A DNA stretch of 64,000 nt from Actinomycetospora callitridis. Lineage in GTDB: Bacteria; Actinomycetota; Actinomycetes; Mycobacteriales; Pseudonocardiaceae. The position numbers and the translations under genes were made by a program. The stretch spans positions 186,001-250,000 of the forward strand of contig NZ_JAQZAK010000001.1 in the NCBI RefSeq assembly GCF_028737265.1. Direction: 5' to 3'. The notes below the pieces were generated by a model. It saw nothing but the letters and a program-made list of their open reading frames with translations, did not search any database and was not told where the DNA came from. Positions 42,353 through 51,211 of this stretch are shown in pieces; the stretch's first letter is position 1; each line of letters begins with the position of its first letter.

Positions 42353-43993
42353 GTGCCAGTCGCCAACGGCCAGGGGCCGGTGCCGCACGGGCAGACCCCC
42401 GCGCACGAGGCCCCCGACGCCACGGCACCCGACGCGGCACGGTCCGGCATGACCGAGGCGCTGGACGAGCTGGCCCGCCGGCGCGAGGCCGCCGAGGCGA
42501 TGGGCGGCGAGCAGGCGATCGCGAAGCACCGGGCGTCGGGCCGGATGGTCGTCCGCGACCGGGTCGCCGCGCTCGTCGACCCCGGCACCTGGTTCGAGAT
42601 CGGCGCGCTCGCCGAGCCGGAGATCCGCCGCGAGAAGCCGGTGCCCGGCGACGCCGTGGTGACCGGGTTCGGCACGCTCGACGGGCGCCGGGTCGGCGTC
42701 ATCGGGATCGACGCCACCGCCGTCGCCGGCACGACGGCGCCGATCAGCATGCGCAAGCAGGGCCGGCTCATCGAGCACGCCCAGCACGGCGGCTTCCCGC
42801 TCGTGCTGCTCTGCGACGCCGACGGCGGACGGATGCCCGACGTCATGGGCTGGCGGTTCTCCGGTCTCCCGCTCGACTTCACCAGCTTCCTCGGCGCCAC
42901 CGACGGCAGCCCCGCGGTGCCGCGGGCGGCGGCGGTCCTCGGCCCGTCCTACGGCGACTCGGCGCTGCACGCCGCCACCGCCCACTACGTCGTCATGACC
43001 CGCGGGTCGTCCGTGGCCCTGTCCGGGCCGTCGGTGGTCGAGCCCGCGATCGGCGAGCGCGTCACCGACGACGAGCTCGGCGGCCCCGAGGCCGCGACGG
43101 CCGCCGGCAACGCCCACCTCGTCGTCGACACCGAGGCCGACGCGCTCGACGCCCTCGGCGCCTTCCTGTCCTACCTGCCCTCGAACGCCGCGCTCCCGGC
43201 GCCGGCGTCGGAGCCCGTGGCGCCGGCCCGCGACCCGGCCGAGCTCGCCGACGTCGTCCCCACCGGCGCCCGCGCGGGCTACGACATGCGCGAGGTGCTC
43301 GCCGCCGTCGCCGACGCGGAGTCCGTGCTGCCGTGGGCCGACGGGTGGGGGCCGAGCCTGCTCTGCGCGCTGGCCCGCATCGAGGGTCGGCCGGTGGGGA
43401 TCATCGCCAACCAGCCGCTCGTGCGCGCGGGCGCGCTCGATGCGGACTCGCTGGCCAAGGAGCACGACTTCGTCGACCTGTGCGACACGTTCGGGCTGCC
43501 GCTGGTGTTCCTGCACGACGTCCCGGGGCTGATGATCGGCAGCCAGGCCGAGCGCTCGGGGATCCTGCACGCCTACGAGCGCACCGTCTCGCGCATCGCG
43601 CGGGCGTCGGTCCCGCGGGTCGGGGTCGTGCTGCGCAAGGCCTACGGCGGCGGGCACTTCGCCATGGGCGGGCGCCCGACCGGCCCCGACTTCCTCTACG
43701 CCTGGCCCACGGCGGAGATGGGCTTCATGGCGCCCGAGACCGGCATCCGCACCGTGCACCGCCGCGCCCTCGACCGGCTCCTCGCCGACGAGGGCCCGGA
43801 CGCCCGCGACGTGCGGGCCGCCGAGCTGACCGCCGAGTGGGTCGCCGAGTCCGAGCCGTGGGAGGCCGCGGCGCACCTGTCGCTGGACGACGTCATCGCG
43901 CCGGCCGCCACGCGGCACGTGATCGCCACGAGCATCGAGATCGCCTGGGGGGAGCGGCCGCACCGGGTGGGCCACCGGGGAGGTCGATCGTGA
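42353..43993 (+). CDS. Acyl-CoA carboxylase carboxyltransferase subunit
   Basis: A 546-residue beta subunit with N- and C-terminal crotonase-like carboxyltransferase domains. Visible are LARRREAAEAMGG, the KHRASGRMVVRDRVAALVDPGTWFEIG opening of the family, RKQGRLIEHA, and in the second domain PLVFLHDVPGLMIGSQAE with KAYGGGHFAMGG for carboxybiotin and CoA. It transfers CO2 from biotin to an acyl-CoA. GTG 42353 follows GGGGAGGA. First gene of a seven-gene operon (42353-50215). Propionyl-, methylcrotonyl- and geranyl-CoA carboxylases share these motifs, so specificity is open. Confidence 0.92.
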   Translation: MPVANGQGPVPHGQTPAHEAPDATAPDAARSGMTEALDELARRREAAEAMGGEQAIAKHRASGRMVVRDRVAALVDPGTWFEIGALAEPEIRREKPVPGDAVVTGFGTLDGRRVGVIGIDATAVAGTTAPISMRKQGRLIEHAQHGGFPLVLLCDADGGRMPDVMGWRFSGLPLDFTSFLGATDGSPAVPRAAAVLGPSYGDSALHAATAHYVVMTRGSSVALSGPSVVEPAIGERVTDDELGGPEAATAAGNAHLVVDTEADALDALGAFLSYLPSNAALPAPASEPVAPARDPAELADVVPTGARAGYDMREVLAAVADAESVLPWADGWGPSLLCALARIEGRPVGIIANQPLVRAGALDADSLAKEHDFVDLCDTFGLPLVFLHDVPGLMIGSQAERSGILHAYERTVSRIARASVPRVGVVLRKAYGGGHFAMGGRPTGPDFLYAWPTAEMGFMAPETGIRTVHRRALDRLLADEGPDARDVRAAELTAEWVAESEPWEAAAHLSLDDVIAPAATRHVIATSIEIAWGERPHRVGHRGGRS

Positions 43994-44772
43994 CGCACGC
44001 CGAGTACACCGAGATCACCGTCAAGGCCGACGGACCGGTCGCGGTCATCCACCTCGACCGGCCGGAGAAGCACAACGCGCTCACCGAGGCGTTCTGGCCC
44101 CAGATGCGCGAGGCGCTCGCCCGCCTCGAGGCGGACGGCACGACGCGCGCGGTGGTGCTCACCGGGGCCGGCGACAAGGCGTTCTCCGCCGGCGGGGACA
44201 TCGCCGGCTTCGGCGACCTCGACGGCGCGGCGGCCAAGCGCGCGTTCCAGGCCGACTGCCTGCGCACGTTCGCGGCGGTCGAGGAGTGCGCGCTGCCCGT
44301 CGTCGCCGCCGTCAACGGCTACGCCTTCGGCGGCGGCTGCGAGCTCGCGCTGGCCTGCGACCTCGTGCTCGCCTCCGACCGCGCGAGCTTCGCGATGCCC
44401 GAGAGCGCGATCGGGCTCGTGCCCGGCTTCGGGGTGCTGCGCGGGCCCGCGGTGATGGGCCGGCACTGGACGAAGTGGATGGTGCTCGCCGGCGAGCGCG
44501 TCGACGCCGCGCAGGCCGAGCGCATCGGCCTGGTGCAGCGGGTGGTGCCCCACGACACCCTGCTCGACGAGGCCGTCGCGCTCGGCGAGCGCATCGCCCG
44601 CGCCGCGCCGCTGGCGGTGCGCGTCGGCAAGCAGATGATCAACCGGGGGGTCGATCGCGGGGAGACCGGCTACTCGCTCGAAGCGGTCACGATGCTGCAG
44701 GAGACCGCCGACACCGCCGAGGGCATCGCCGCCTTCACCGAGAAGCGCCCGCCGCGGTTCGAGGGACGCTGA
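43990..44772 (+). CDS. Enoyl-CoA hydratase/isomerase (crotonase fold)
   Basis: A 260-residue crotonase: DRPEKHNALTEAFW, the oxyanion loop FSAGGDIAGF, AAVNGYAFGGGCELALACD with a possible first catalytic Glu, and FAMPESAIGLVPGFG with the second. It should hydrate an enoyl-CoA from the carboxylase or ligase steps. Overlaps: GTG start within the carboxyltransferase stop, and TGATG with the SnoaL-like gene that follows. Confidence 0.92.
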   Translation: MTHAEYTEITVKADGPVAVIHLDRPEKHNALTEAFWPQMREALARLEADGTTRAVVLTGAGDKAFSAGGDIAGFGDLDGAAAKRAFQADCLRTFAAVEECALPVVAAVNGYAFGGGCELALACDLVLASDRASFAMPESAIGLVPGFGVLRGPAVMGRHWTKWMVLAGERVDAAQAERIGLVQRVVPHDTLLDEAVALGERIARAAPLAVRVGKQMINRGVDRGETGYSLEAVTMLQETADTAEGIAAFTEKRPPRFEGR

Positions 44773-45560
44773 TGGACCCCTTCGTGGCCCTGATGCGCCG
44801 CTACGTCGTCGACTACACGAACTCCCACGACCTCGCCGTCTGCGACGAGATCATGGAGCCGGACTACGTCCTGCGCATGGGCCCGCACGTCGTCGCCGGC
44901 CGCGAGGAGGCCTACAAGCCCGCGACGCGCAAGCAGCTCGAGCAGTTCCCCGGGCTCGGGCTCACGGTCCACGAGGTGGTGAGCAACGGCGAGCGCCTCG
45001 CCCTGCGCTTCTCCGAGCACGGCGCCTCGGTGCGCCACGACGGGGCCGTCGCGGTGTGGGGCGGGATCGGGCTGTACGCCTGGAACGGGCGGCGGCTGAC
45101 CGCCAACCGCGTCGAGCAGGACTACCTCGCCCGCCGCCGCCAGCTCGCCGAGGGCGTGCCCGACACGGTGCCCCCGCCCGCCCCGGCGCCCTGGGACACC
45201 GTGGCCCGGGAGCCCGACGCCGGCACCGAGCGGGTCGCTCGGGCCTGGGCGGAGCAGGGGATGCCGACGCTGGGCGGCGTCGTCGTGGACGACGGCCGGC
45301 ACCCCGCGACGCTCGTGGAGCCCGACGCCGTGGTGGTCGACGACCTGTTCAGCGCCGGCGACCGGGCCGCGGTCCACGTGACGGTGTCGGGGGCGTTCCG
45401 CGGGGGCCTCGACGGGGCCGACGAGCACGTCGGTGCGCCCGCGACGCTCCACGCCGCGGCGGTCGTCGCCGTCGCCGACGGACGGGTCGTCGCCGGACAC
45501 GTCGTCCGCGACCGCCTCGGGCTCCTGCGCGCCCTCACGCCTGCCGGGGCCACGCGGTGA
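44772..45560 (+). CDS. Double SnoaL-like domain protein
   Basis: A 262-residue protein with two cone-fold halves. Residues about 1-125 (FVALMRRYVVDYTNSHDLAVCDEIMEPDYVLRMGP) are a clear SnoaL-like polyketide-cyclase-type domain; about 145-262 form a more divergent second copy (VHVTVSGAFRGG, AAVVAVADGRVVAGHVVRDRLGLLRAL). Fusion of two such domains is less common than single ones. Coupled by overlap to the hydratase before and the LLM gene after it. Confidence 0.8.
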   Translation: MDPFVALMRRYVVDYTNSHDLAVCDEIMEPDYVLRMGPHVVAGREEAYKPATRKQLEQFPGLGLTVHEVVSNGERLALRFSEHGASVRHDGAVAVWGGIGLYAWNGRRLTANRVEQDYLARRRQLAEGVPDTVPPPAPAPWDTVAREPDAGTERVARAWAEQGMPTLGGVVVDDGRHPATLVEPDAVVVDDLFSAGDRAAVHVTVSGAFRGGLDGADEHVGAPATLHAAAVVAVADGRVVAGHVVRDRLGLLRALTPAGATR

Positions 45561-46525
45561 CACGCGTCGGGCTCTACCTCGACCTGCGCATCCCGCCGGG
45601 TGCGTCGGGCGCCGACGTCTACCGCCGCACGCTCGACCGCGTCGCCGACGCCGAGCGCCGCGGGCTCGAGGCCGCGTGGGTCACCGAGCACCACGGGTTC
45701 GCCGACGGCTACCTCCCCGCCCCGCTGACCGCCGCCGCCGCGATCGCTGCGCGCACGCACACCCTGCGGATCGGCACCGGCGTCGTGATCGCGCCGATGC
45801 TCCCCGTCGAGACCCTCGCCGAGCAGGCGGCCGTGGTCGACCTCGTCTCCGGCGGCCGGCTCGAGCTCGGCGTCGGGGCGGGCTGGCGGGCCGAGGAGTT
45901 CGCGCGGGTCGGCGCGGACCACCGCGCCCGCTACACGACGCTCGAGGACCACCTGCGCCGCCTGCCCGGGCTGTGGGCCGACGGCACCGTGACGCCGGCG
46001 CCCGTGCAGGACCCGCTGCCCACCTGGGTCGGCGCGCGCGGTCCCCGCGGGGCCCGGCTGGCGGGACGGGTCGGCGCCGGGCTGCTCTGGCTCGACCCGG
46101 CCCTGGTCGCCCCCTACGCCGAGGGGCTCGCCGCCGGCGGGTGGCCGCGGGAGCAGGGCCGGCTCGGCGGCCTGGTGAACGTCCTGCTCGCCGACGACCC
46201 GGACGCCGCGAAGGCCGAGGTCCGCGCGGCCGCCCGCCGCAACCGGGAGTCGTACCAGGGCAACGACGACGCGGCCCCGAAGCCCGGCGACACCACCTTC
46301 CCGAGGCTGCGCGTCCTCACCGGTGAGGACGCCGTCGCCGCGGTCCGCGAGCAGCTCGCCGCGCTCGAGGGCTTCCCCGTCACCGACGTCTTCTGCTTCG
46401 CCGACCTCGGTGGGCTGCCGGGCGAGGTGGTCGACCGGCACCTCGAGCTGGTCACCGACGTGCTGCGCCCGGGCCTCGTCGACGTCCGTGCCACGACGCC
46501 CGTCCCGGTGGGAGGCACCCCGTGA
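45557..46525 (+). CDS. LLM class flavin-dependent oxidoreductase
   Basis: A 322-residue luciferase-like protein: GLEAAWVTEHHGFADGYLPAP (classic EHH motif), THTLRIGTGVVIAPMLPVETLAEQAAVVDLVSGGRLELGVGAGWR, and ADLGGLPGEVVDRHLELV at the C-terminus. Likely uses FMNH2 or F420H2. Overlaps the SnoaL-like and P450 genes by 4 bp each, so it belongs to the carboxyltransferase operon. Confidence 0.87.
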   Translation: MTRVGLYLDLRIPPGASGADVYRRTLDRVADAERRGLEAAWVTEHHGFADGYLPAPLTAAAAIAARTHTLRIGTGVVIAPMLPVETLAEQAAVVDLVSGGRLELGVGAGWRAEEFARVGADHRARYTTLEDHLRRLPGLWADGTVTPAPVQDPLPTWVGARGPRGARLAGRVGAGLLWLDPALVAPYAEGLAAGGWPREQGRLGGLVNVLLADDPDAAKAEVRAAARRNRESYQGNDDAAPKPGDTTFPRLRVLTGEDAVAAVREQLAALEGFPVTDVFCFADLGGLPGEVVDRHLELVTDVLRPGLVDVRATTPVPVGGTP

Positions 46526-47775
46526 ACGACCTGCCCGACGACCTGCTGACCCCGGAGGCCGTGGCCGATCCCGACGGGGCCGCCGCGGTCCTGCGCGCCC
46601 ACGACCCCGTGCACTGGAGCCCGACCCACCGCGCCTGGCTCCTCACGCGCTTCGACGACGTCGTCGCGGCGTTCAAGAACCCGGCGCTCTCGTCGGACCG
46701 GGTCCGCCCGCTCATGTCGGCGCGGGACGAGCCGTCGGGCGACGCGTCGCAGAAGATGCTCGGGCTGATCAGCGAGTGGATGGTCGTCACCGACCCGCCC
46801 GCCCACACCCGGCTGCGGCGCCTGGCCGGCGCGGCCTTCAAGCAGCAGCAGATCGCGGCGATGGAGGAGCGCATCCAGACGCTGGTCGACGACCTCCTCG
46901 ACGCGTTCCTCGCCGAGGGCGGGACGGACCTCGTCGCGGGCGTCGCCTACCCGCTGCCCGCGATCGTCATCGCCGAGATGCTCGGCGCCCCGCCCGAGGA
47001 CCGCGACCGGTTCCGCTCCTGGTCCGACGAGCTCGCCCTCGTCGCCTTCGGTGCCGGCGGCGACGCGCGCCCGGACCGTCACGAGCGGGCGCTGCGCGGG
47101 CTGGAGGAGATGGCCGAGTACTTCCGCGCCCTCGTCGCGCACCGCCGCCGCGAGCCGAGCGGCGACATGCTCTCGGCGATGATCACGGGGGACGACCGGT
47201 CGGACGGATCGGGCCTCTCCGACGACGAGCTCGTCGGCATGTGCGCGCTGCTGCTGTTCGCCGGGCACGAGACCACCACCAACGCCATCGCCAACGCCGT
47301 CCGCCTGCTGACCGCCGACACGGAGCTGCGCGACCGGGTGCGCGACGACCCGGCCCTCGTCGCCCCCGCGGTCGAGGAGGCGCTGCGGCTCGTGGGGCCG
47401 ATCAAGGTGCTGGTCCGCTGGGTGATCGAGGACCACGAGCTGCGCGGGCGCACCATCCGGGCGGGCGAGCGCGTCTACCTCGTGCTCTGCGGGGCCAACC
47501 GGGACCCCGAGCGGTTCGCCGACCCCGACACCGTCGACCTCGCGCGCTCCCGCGCCACCCACATCGCCTTCGGGCGCGGCGTCCACGCCTGCATCGGCGC
47601 CCAGCTCGCCCGCATCGAGACCCGGATCGCCGTCGGCACGCTGCTGCGCCGCCTGCCGGGGCTGCGGGTCGAGGGCGAGCCGGAGTACCTGCCCACGATC
47701 GCCTCGCGGGCCCAGACGTCGCTGCCGGTGGTGCACGACGGCAGCGCGACCGTCGAGACGGCGAGCCGGCCGTGA
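46522..47775 (+). CDS. Cytochrome P450
   Basis: A 417-residue P450. I-helix FAGHETTTN with Thr251/252, ExxR at Glu286-Arg289 (EEALRL), and heme loop FGRGVHACIG with Cys357. It differs widely from the P450 at 31924, so it should act at another position or on a later intermediate. GTG start overlaps the LLM stop, and its stop overlaps the ligase start. Confidence 0.94.
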   Translation: MNDLPDDLLTPEAVADPDGAAAVLRAHDPVHWSPTHRAWLLTRFDDVVAAFKNPALSSDRVRPLMSARDEPSGDASQKMLGLISEWMVVTDPPAHTRLRRLAGAAFKQQQIAAMEERIQTLVDDLLDAFLAEGGTDLVAGVAYPLPAIVIAEMLGAPPEDRDRFRSWSDELALVAFGAGGDARPDRHERALRGLEEMAEYFRALVAHRRREPSGDMLSAMITGDDRSDGSGLSDDELVGMCALLLFAGHETTTNAIANAVRLLTADTELRDRVRDDPALVAPAVEEALRLVGPIKVLVRWVIEDHELRGRTIRAGERVYLVLCGANRDPERFADPDTVDLARSRATHIAFGRGVHACIGAQLARIETRIAVGTLLRRLPGLRVEGEPEYLPTIASRAQTSLPVVHDGSATVETASRP

Positions 47776-49355
47776 GACCGCGGGTCACCACGCTCTTCGA
47801 GCTGGTCGACGAGTCCGCGGCGGCCGAGCCCGACGCCGAGGCGCTGGTGTTCGCCGACGGCGAGCGCCTGACCGTCGGCGCCCTCGCGGAGCGCTCCGTG
47901 CACCACGCCGCCGCGCTGCTCGCGCTCGGCGTGACGGCGGGCGACCGGGTGGCCCTGCTGCTGCCCGCCTCGGCCGACCTCGTCGCCCTGCTGCTCGCCG
48001 TGACGCGCGTCGGAGCGGTCGCCGTGCCGGTCAACGCCCGCTACCGGCCCGACGAGGTCCGCCACGTCGTCGTGCACTCCGGCGCCGCGCTCCTGGTGAC
48101 GGCGCCGCCGAGGCAAGGCGCCCCCGACCTCGCCGACCTGGCGCGCGGCGCAGTCGGGAGCGGCCCGACGCCGGAGCTGCGGGCGCTGGTGACGCTCGCC
48201 GACCTCACCGGCGGGGAGGCCGCCGACGTCGCGAGGGCCGAGGCCGGCACCCGCGTCCGCGACCCCGCCGTGCTCGTCTACACCTCCGGCACCACCGCCG
48301 CGCCGAAGGGCGCGCTGCTCTCGCACGAGGCGCTGGTCCGGCTCGCGGCCGGGATCGCGGAGCGGATGGCGCTGGGCCCGGACGACCGGATCTGGACCGC
48401 CATCCCGCTCTTCCACGGCGGCGGGATCACCTTCGCCGTCGCCGCGCTCACCGCGCGCGCCGCGTTCGTCCACCCCGGGCACTTCGACCCCGTGTCCACC
48501 CCCGCCCTGCTCGAGGCCGAGCGGATCACCGTCGCGCTCGCGGCCTTCGAGACGATCTGGCTGCCGGTGCTCGACCGGCCGGACTGGCCCGAGCGGGACC
48601 TGCACCGCATCCGGCTCGTCATGGCCGTCGGCGTCCCCGAGCGGCTGCGGGCGATGGCGGCGCGCGTGCCGCAGGCCGTGCACGTCTCCTGCGTGGCGAT
48701 GACCGAGTCGTCCGCGTTCCTCGCCCTCGGCCACCTCGACGACCCGCTCGAGGCGCGCCTGACCACCGGCGGGCACCCGATGCCGGGCATGGCGGTGCGC
48801 GTCGTCGACCCGGACACCGGCGCCGACCTGCCGCCCGACACCCCCGGTGAGCTGCTCTTCCGGGGCCCGACGGCGTTCGACGGCTACTTCCGGGATCCCG
48901 AGGCGACGGCCGCGACGATCGACGCGCAGGGCTGGGTACACACCGGCGACGTCGTCACCGTCGACGCCGACGGGCGGGTCACGTTCCGCTCCCGGCTCAA
49001 GGACATGCTCAAGGTCGGCGGCGAGAACGTGTCGGCCGCCGAGATCGAGAACCACCTGCTCACCCACCCCGCGGTCGGGGTGGTGGCCGTGGTCGCCGCC
49101 CCGGACGCGCGCTACGTGGAGGTGCCGGCGGCGTTCGTGCAGCTCGCCTCCGGGGCGTCCGCCACCGCCGAGGAGCTCATCGCGCACTGCGTCGGGCGCA
49201 TCGCGAGCTTCCGCGTGCCGCGCTACGTGCGCTTCGTGGCGGAGTGGCCGATGTCCGGCACGAAGATCCGCAAGGTGGCACTCCGGGCGCGGATCGCCGA
49301 GGAGCTGGCCGCGGCCGGGGTCACCGAGGCGCCGCGCCCGGCGAGCCGCGTGTGA
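47772..49355 (+). CDS. Acyl-CoA ligase (AMP-forming)
   Basis: A 527-residue adenylate-forming ligase: VLVYTSGTTAAPKG, SCVAMTESSAF, VHTGDVVTVDADGRVTFRSRLKDMLKVGGENVSAAE and WPMSGTKIRKVALR. It is the paralogue of the ligase at 37999, to which it is alignable over most of its length, but it keeps the normal P-loop Lys. Both follow redox genes in their operons, suggesting two parallel or successive acid-activation steps on related substrates. Confidence 0.93.
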   Translation: MRPRVTTLFELVDESAAAEPDAEALVFADGERLTVGALAERSVHHAAALLALGVTAGDRVALLLPASADLVALLLAVTRVGAVAVPVNARYRPDEVRHVVVHSGAALLVTAPPRQGAPDLADLARGAVGSGPTPELRALVTLADLTGGEAADVARAEAGTRVRDPAVLVYTSGTTAAPKGALLSHEALVRLAAGIAERMALGPDDRIWTAIPLFHGGGITFAVAALTARAAFVHPGHFDPVSTPALLEAERITVALAAFETIWLPVLDRPDWPERDLHRIRLVMAVGVPERLRAMAARVPQAVHVSCVAMTESSAFLALGHLDDPLEARLTTGGHPMPGMAVRVVDPDTGADLPPDTPGELLFRGPTAFDGYFRDPEATAATIDAQGWVHTGDVVTVDADGRVTFRSRLKDMLKVGGENVSAAEIENHLLTHPAVGVVAVVAAPDARYVEVPAAFVQLASGASATAEELIAHCVGRIASFRVPRYVRFVAEWPMSGTKIRKVALRARIAEELAAAGVTEAPRPASRV

Positions 49356-50215
49356 CGGCGCCCGAGGACCTCGCCGGCCTCCGGCTGCCCGGGGGCACCT
49401 CCCGGGTCGAGGGCTACGAGAGCCTGCTCCTGCACGACGCCGTGCGGTCGCCCCGGTCGCCGCGCCCGCACCCGATCTGGGCGTTCCTCGCGCCGCAGCG
49501 GGGCATGGGCCTGACCCTCGCCGCGCTGTTCGAGACCCTCGGCTGCCCGCTCGACACGGGGCCGCTGCTCGGCACGTTCGGCGCCCGGTGCGCGGGCCCC
49601 CTGGTGCTCGGCGTCGACCACGAGGTGCGGGGCGGCGTCACCACGGTCCGGCGACGTCGGTCCCGCCTGCTCGGCGCCGTCGATGAGGTCGAGGTGGTCC
49701 TCGATCTCGTCCGGGGCGACGGGGCCCCGGTGCTCACGGCGACCTACGGCTTCCTGCTGCCGCGCCGTGACGTGGTGGCGCCGCCGGAGGGCCCACGGAC
49801 GGAGACGGCGGCGCCGACCCCCACCGGTGCCGGACACACCGGTCTTGGGCACGCCGGCGAGCCGCTCACCGTCCGCGCCGACGAGATGAAGCTGATGGCG
49901 CTCCTGCTGCGCGACCCGAACCCCATCCACCTCGACCCCGACGCCGCGGCCGCGCTGGGGTTCGGGCGGGCGTGCGTCAACCAGGGCCCGGCGAACCTCG
50001 CCTACGCGCTGGGCTTCCTCACCGCCCGCCACCCGGACGCGCCGCTGCTCGGGTTCGACGCCCGTTTCCGCGCGACGGTGGTCGCGGGCGACGTCGTCAC
50101 GCCCGTGGCGTACGACGACGGGGCCTTCGCCCTGCGGCACGCCGACAGCCGAGCGGCGGTGACCGGGCACGCGCGGTGGGCCCGACCCGTTGTGAGCGGG
50201 ACCACGCCACACTAA
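49352..50215 (+). CDS. MaoC/hot-dog hydratase-like protein
   Basis: A 287-residue protein with a C-terminal MaoC-type domain (about 170-285; DEMKLMALLLRDPNPIHLDPDAAAALGFGRACVNQGPANLAYALGF). The D-P-N-P-I-H block resembles hydratase motif 2 (Asp/His), so (R)-specific enoyl-CoA hydration is plausible. The N-terminal half (about 1-150) is a second, degenerate hot-dog fold. Last gene of the operon; GTG overlaps the ligase stop. A thioesterase-like function is the alternative. Confidence 0.78.
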   Translation: MTAPEDLAGLRLPGGTSRVEGYESLLLHDAVRSPRSPRPHPIWAFLAPQRGMGLTLAALFETLGCPLDTGPLLGTFGARCAGPLVLGVDHEVRGGVTTVRRRRSRLLGAVDEVEVVLDLVRGDGAPVLTATYGFLLPRRDVVAPPEGPRTETAAPTPTGAGHTGLGHAGEPLTVRADEMKLMALLLRDPNPIHLDPDAAAALGFGRACVNQGPANLAYALGFLTARHPDAPLLGFDARFRATVVAGDVVTPVAYDDGAFALRHADSRAAVTGHARWARPVVSGTTPH

Positions 50216-50218
50216 ACT
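50190..50218 (+). promoter_or_regulatory. Sigma-70-type promoter of the hydrolase gene
   Basis: TTGTGA (50190-50195) and TAAACT (50213-50218) are 17 bp apart, giving a transcription start near 50225. The -35 lies inside the 3' end of the MaoC-like gene. Operator D begins within the -10 hexamer. Confidence 0.6.
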
Positions 50219-50232
50219 AACGGCCGTTTGGT
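50215..50232. promoter_or_regulatory. Operator D of the ACCAAACG regulon
   Basis: AACTAACGGCCGTTTGGT: the right half is a perfect reverse ACCAAACG and the left half matches at six of eight positions. It covers the -10 and start point of the hydrolase promoter, 19 nt before the ATG, a position where a bound TetR repressor would stop transcription. Confidence 0.65.
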
Positions 50233-50250
50233 AGCGAAGGGACGGGGTGC

Positions 50251-51165
50251 ATGGCTCTCGACGAGGCGAGCACGGCGCTGCTGACGCAGCTGGGGGAGAG
50301 CGGCCTGCCCCCCATCAGCGACATGACCCCGGAACAGGCCCGCAGTCTCGGGCCGGCGCTGGCCGAGATGTACGGGCCGGGGCCGGACGTCGAGCACGTC
50401 GTGGAGCCGGCCGAGGCGCCCGTCCCGGTGCGGGTGATCGTGCCCGGGGGCACCCCGCGCGGCGTCGTCGTCTACTACCACGGAGGGGGCTGGGTGATCG
50501 GCGCGCTCGACGAGGTCGAGACGCTCGGTCGCACCCTCGCCGTGCGCACCGGCTGCGTCGTGGTGCTCGTGGACTACCGGCTCGCGCCCGAGCACCGGTA
50601 CCCGACGGCGGTCGACGACGCGTGGGCGGCGCTGCGCTGGGTCGACGAGCACGTCGAGACGCTGGCCGGCGCACGCGTCCCGGTGATCGTCGCCGGCGAC
50701 TCGGCGGGCGGGAACCTCGCCGCCGTCGTGGCCCGCCGCGCCCGCGACGCCGGCGGTCCGGCGCTCGCCGGGCAGGTGCTCGTCTACCCCGTCACCGACG
50801 CGAACGTCGACCGGCCGTCGTACGTCGACCCCGCCAACCAGCTGCTCGTCAGCCGCGCCGCCATGATCTGGTTCTGGGGCCACTACGCCCCGGACCCGGC
50901 GCAGCGGGGCGAGCCCGACGCGTCGCCTCTGCGCGCCGAGGACCTCGGCGGGCTACCCCCCGCGGCCGTCCTGCTCGCCGAGCACGACCCGCTGCGCGAC
51001 GAGGGCCAGGCCTACGCCGACCGCCTCTCCGAGGCCGGGACCAGCGTCGCGACGCTGCTCGTCCCCGCCCAGATGCACGGGTTCTTCACCCTGCTGACCC
51101 TGCCCGGCGCCGCCGTCGGGATGGACTTCGTCGTCGAGCAGATCGCGAAGCAGCTGACGTCCTGA
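50251..51165 (+). CDS. Alpha/beta hydrolase, HSL-type lipase/esterase
   Basis: A 304-residue hormone-sensitive-lipase family hydrolase. Oxyanion YYHGGGWVIG (about 73-82), nucleophile GDSAGGN with the active Ser near residue 152, acid in EHDPLRDEG and His in QMHGF. Cytoplasmic, no signal peptide. ATG follows GAAGGGA. It lies right behind operator D and just ahead of a Baeyer-Villiger monooxygenase: the monooxygenase would make an ester or lactone from a ketone and this enzyme could open it. Confidence 0.92.
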   Translation: MALDEASTALLTQLGESGLPPISDMTPEQARSLGPALAEMYGPGPDVEHVVEPAEAPVPVRVIVPGGTPRGVVVYYHGGGWVIGALDEVETLGRTLAVRTGCVVVLVDYRLAPEHRYPTAVDDAWAALRWVDEHVETLAGARVPVIVAGDSAGGNLAAVVARRARDAGGPALAGQVLVYPVTDANVDRPSYVDPANQLLVSRAAMIWFWGHYAPDPAQRGEPDASPLRAEDLGGLPPAAVLLAEHDPLRDEGQAYADRLSEAGTSVATLLVPAQMHGFFTLLTLPGAAVGMDFVVEQIAKQLTS

Positions 51166-51211
51166 GCTCAGCCGTCCCGATCAGGGCCCCGCTCACCCGG
51201 AGGTGACCGCA

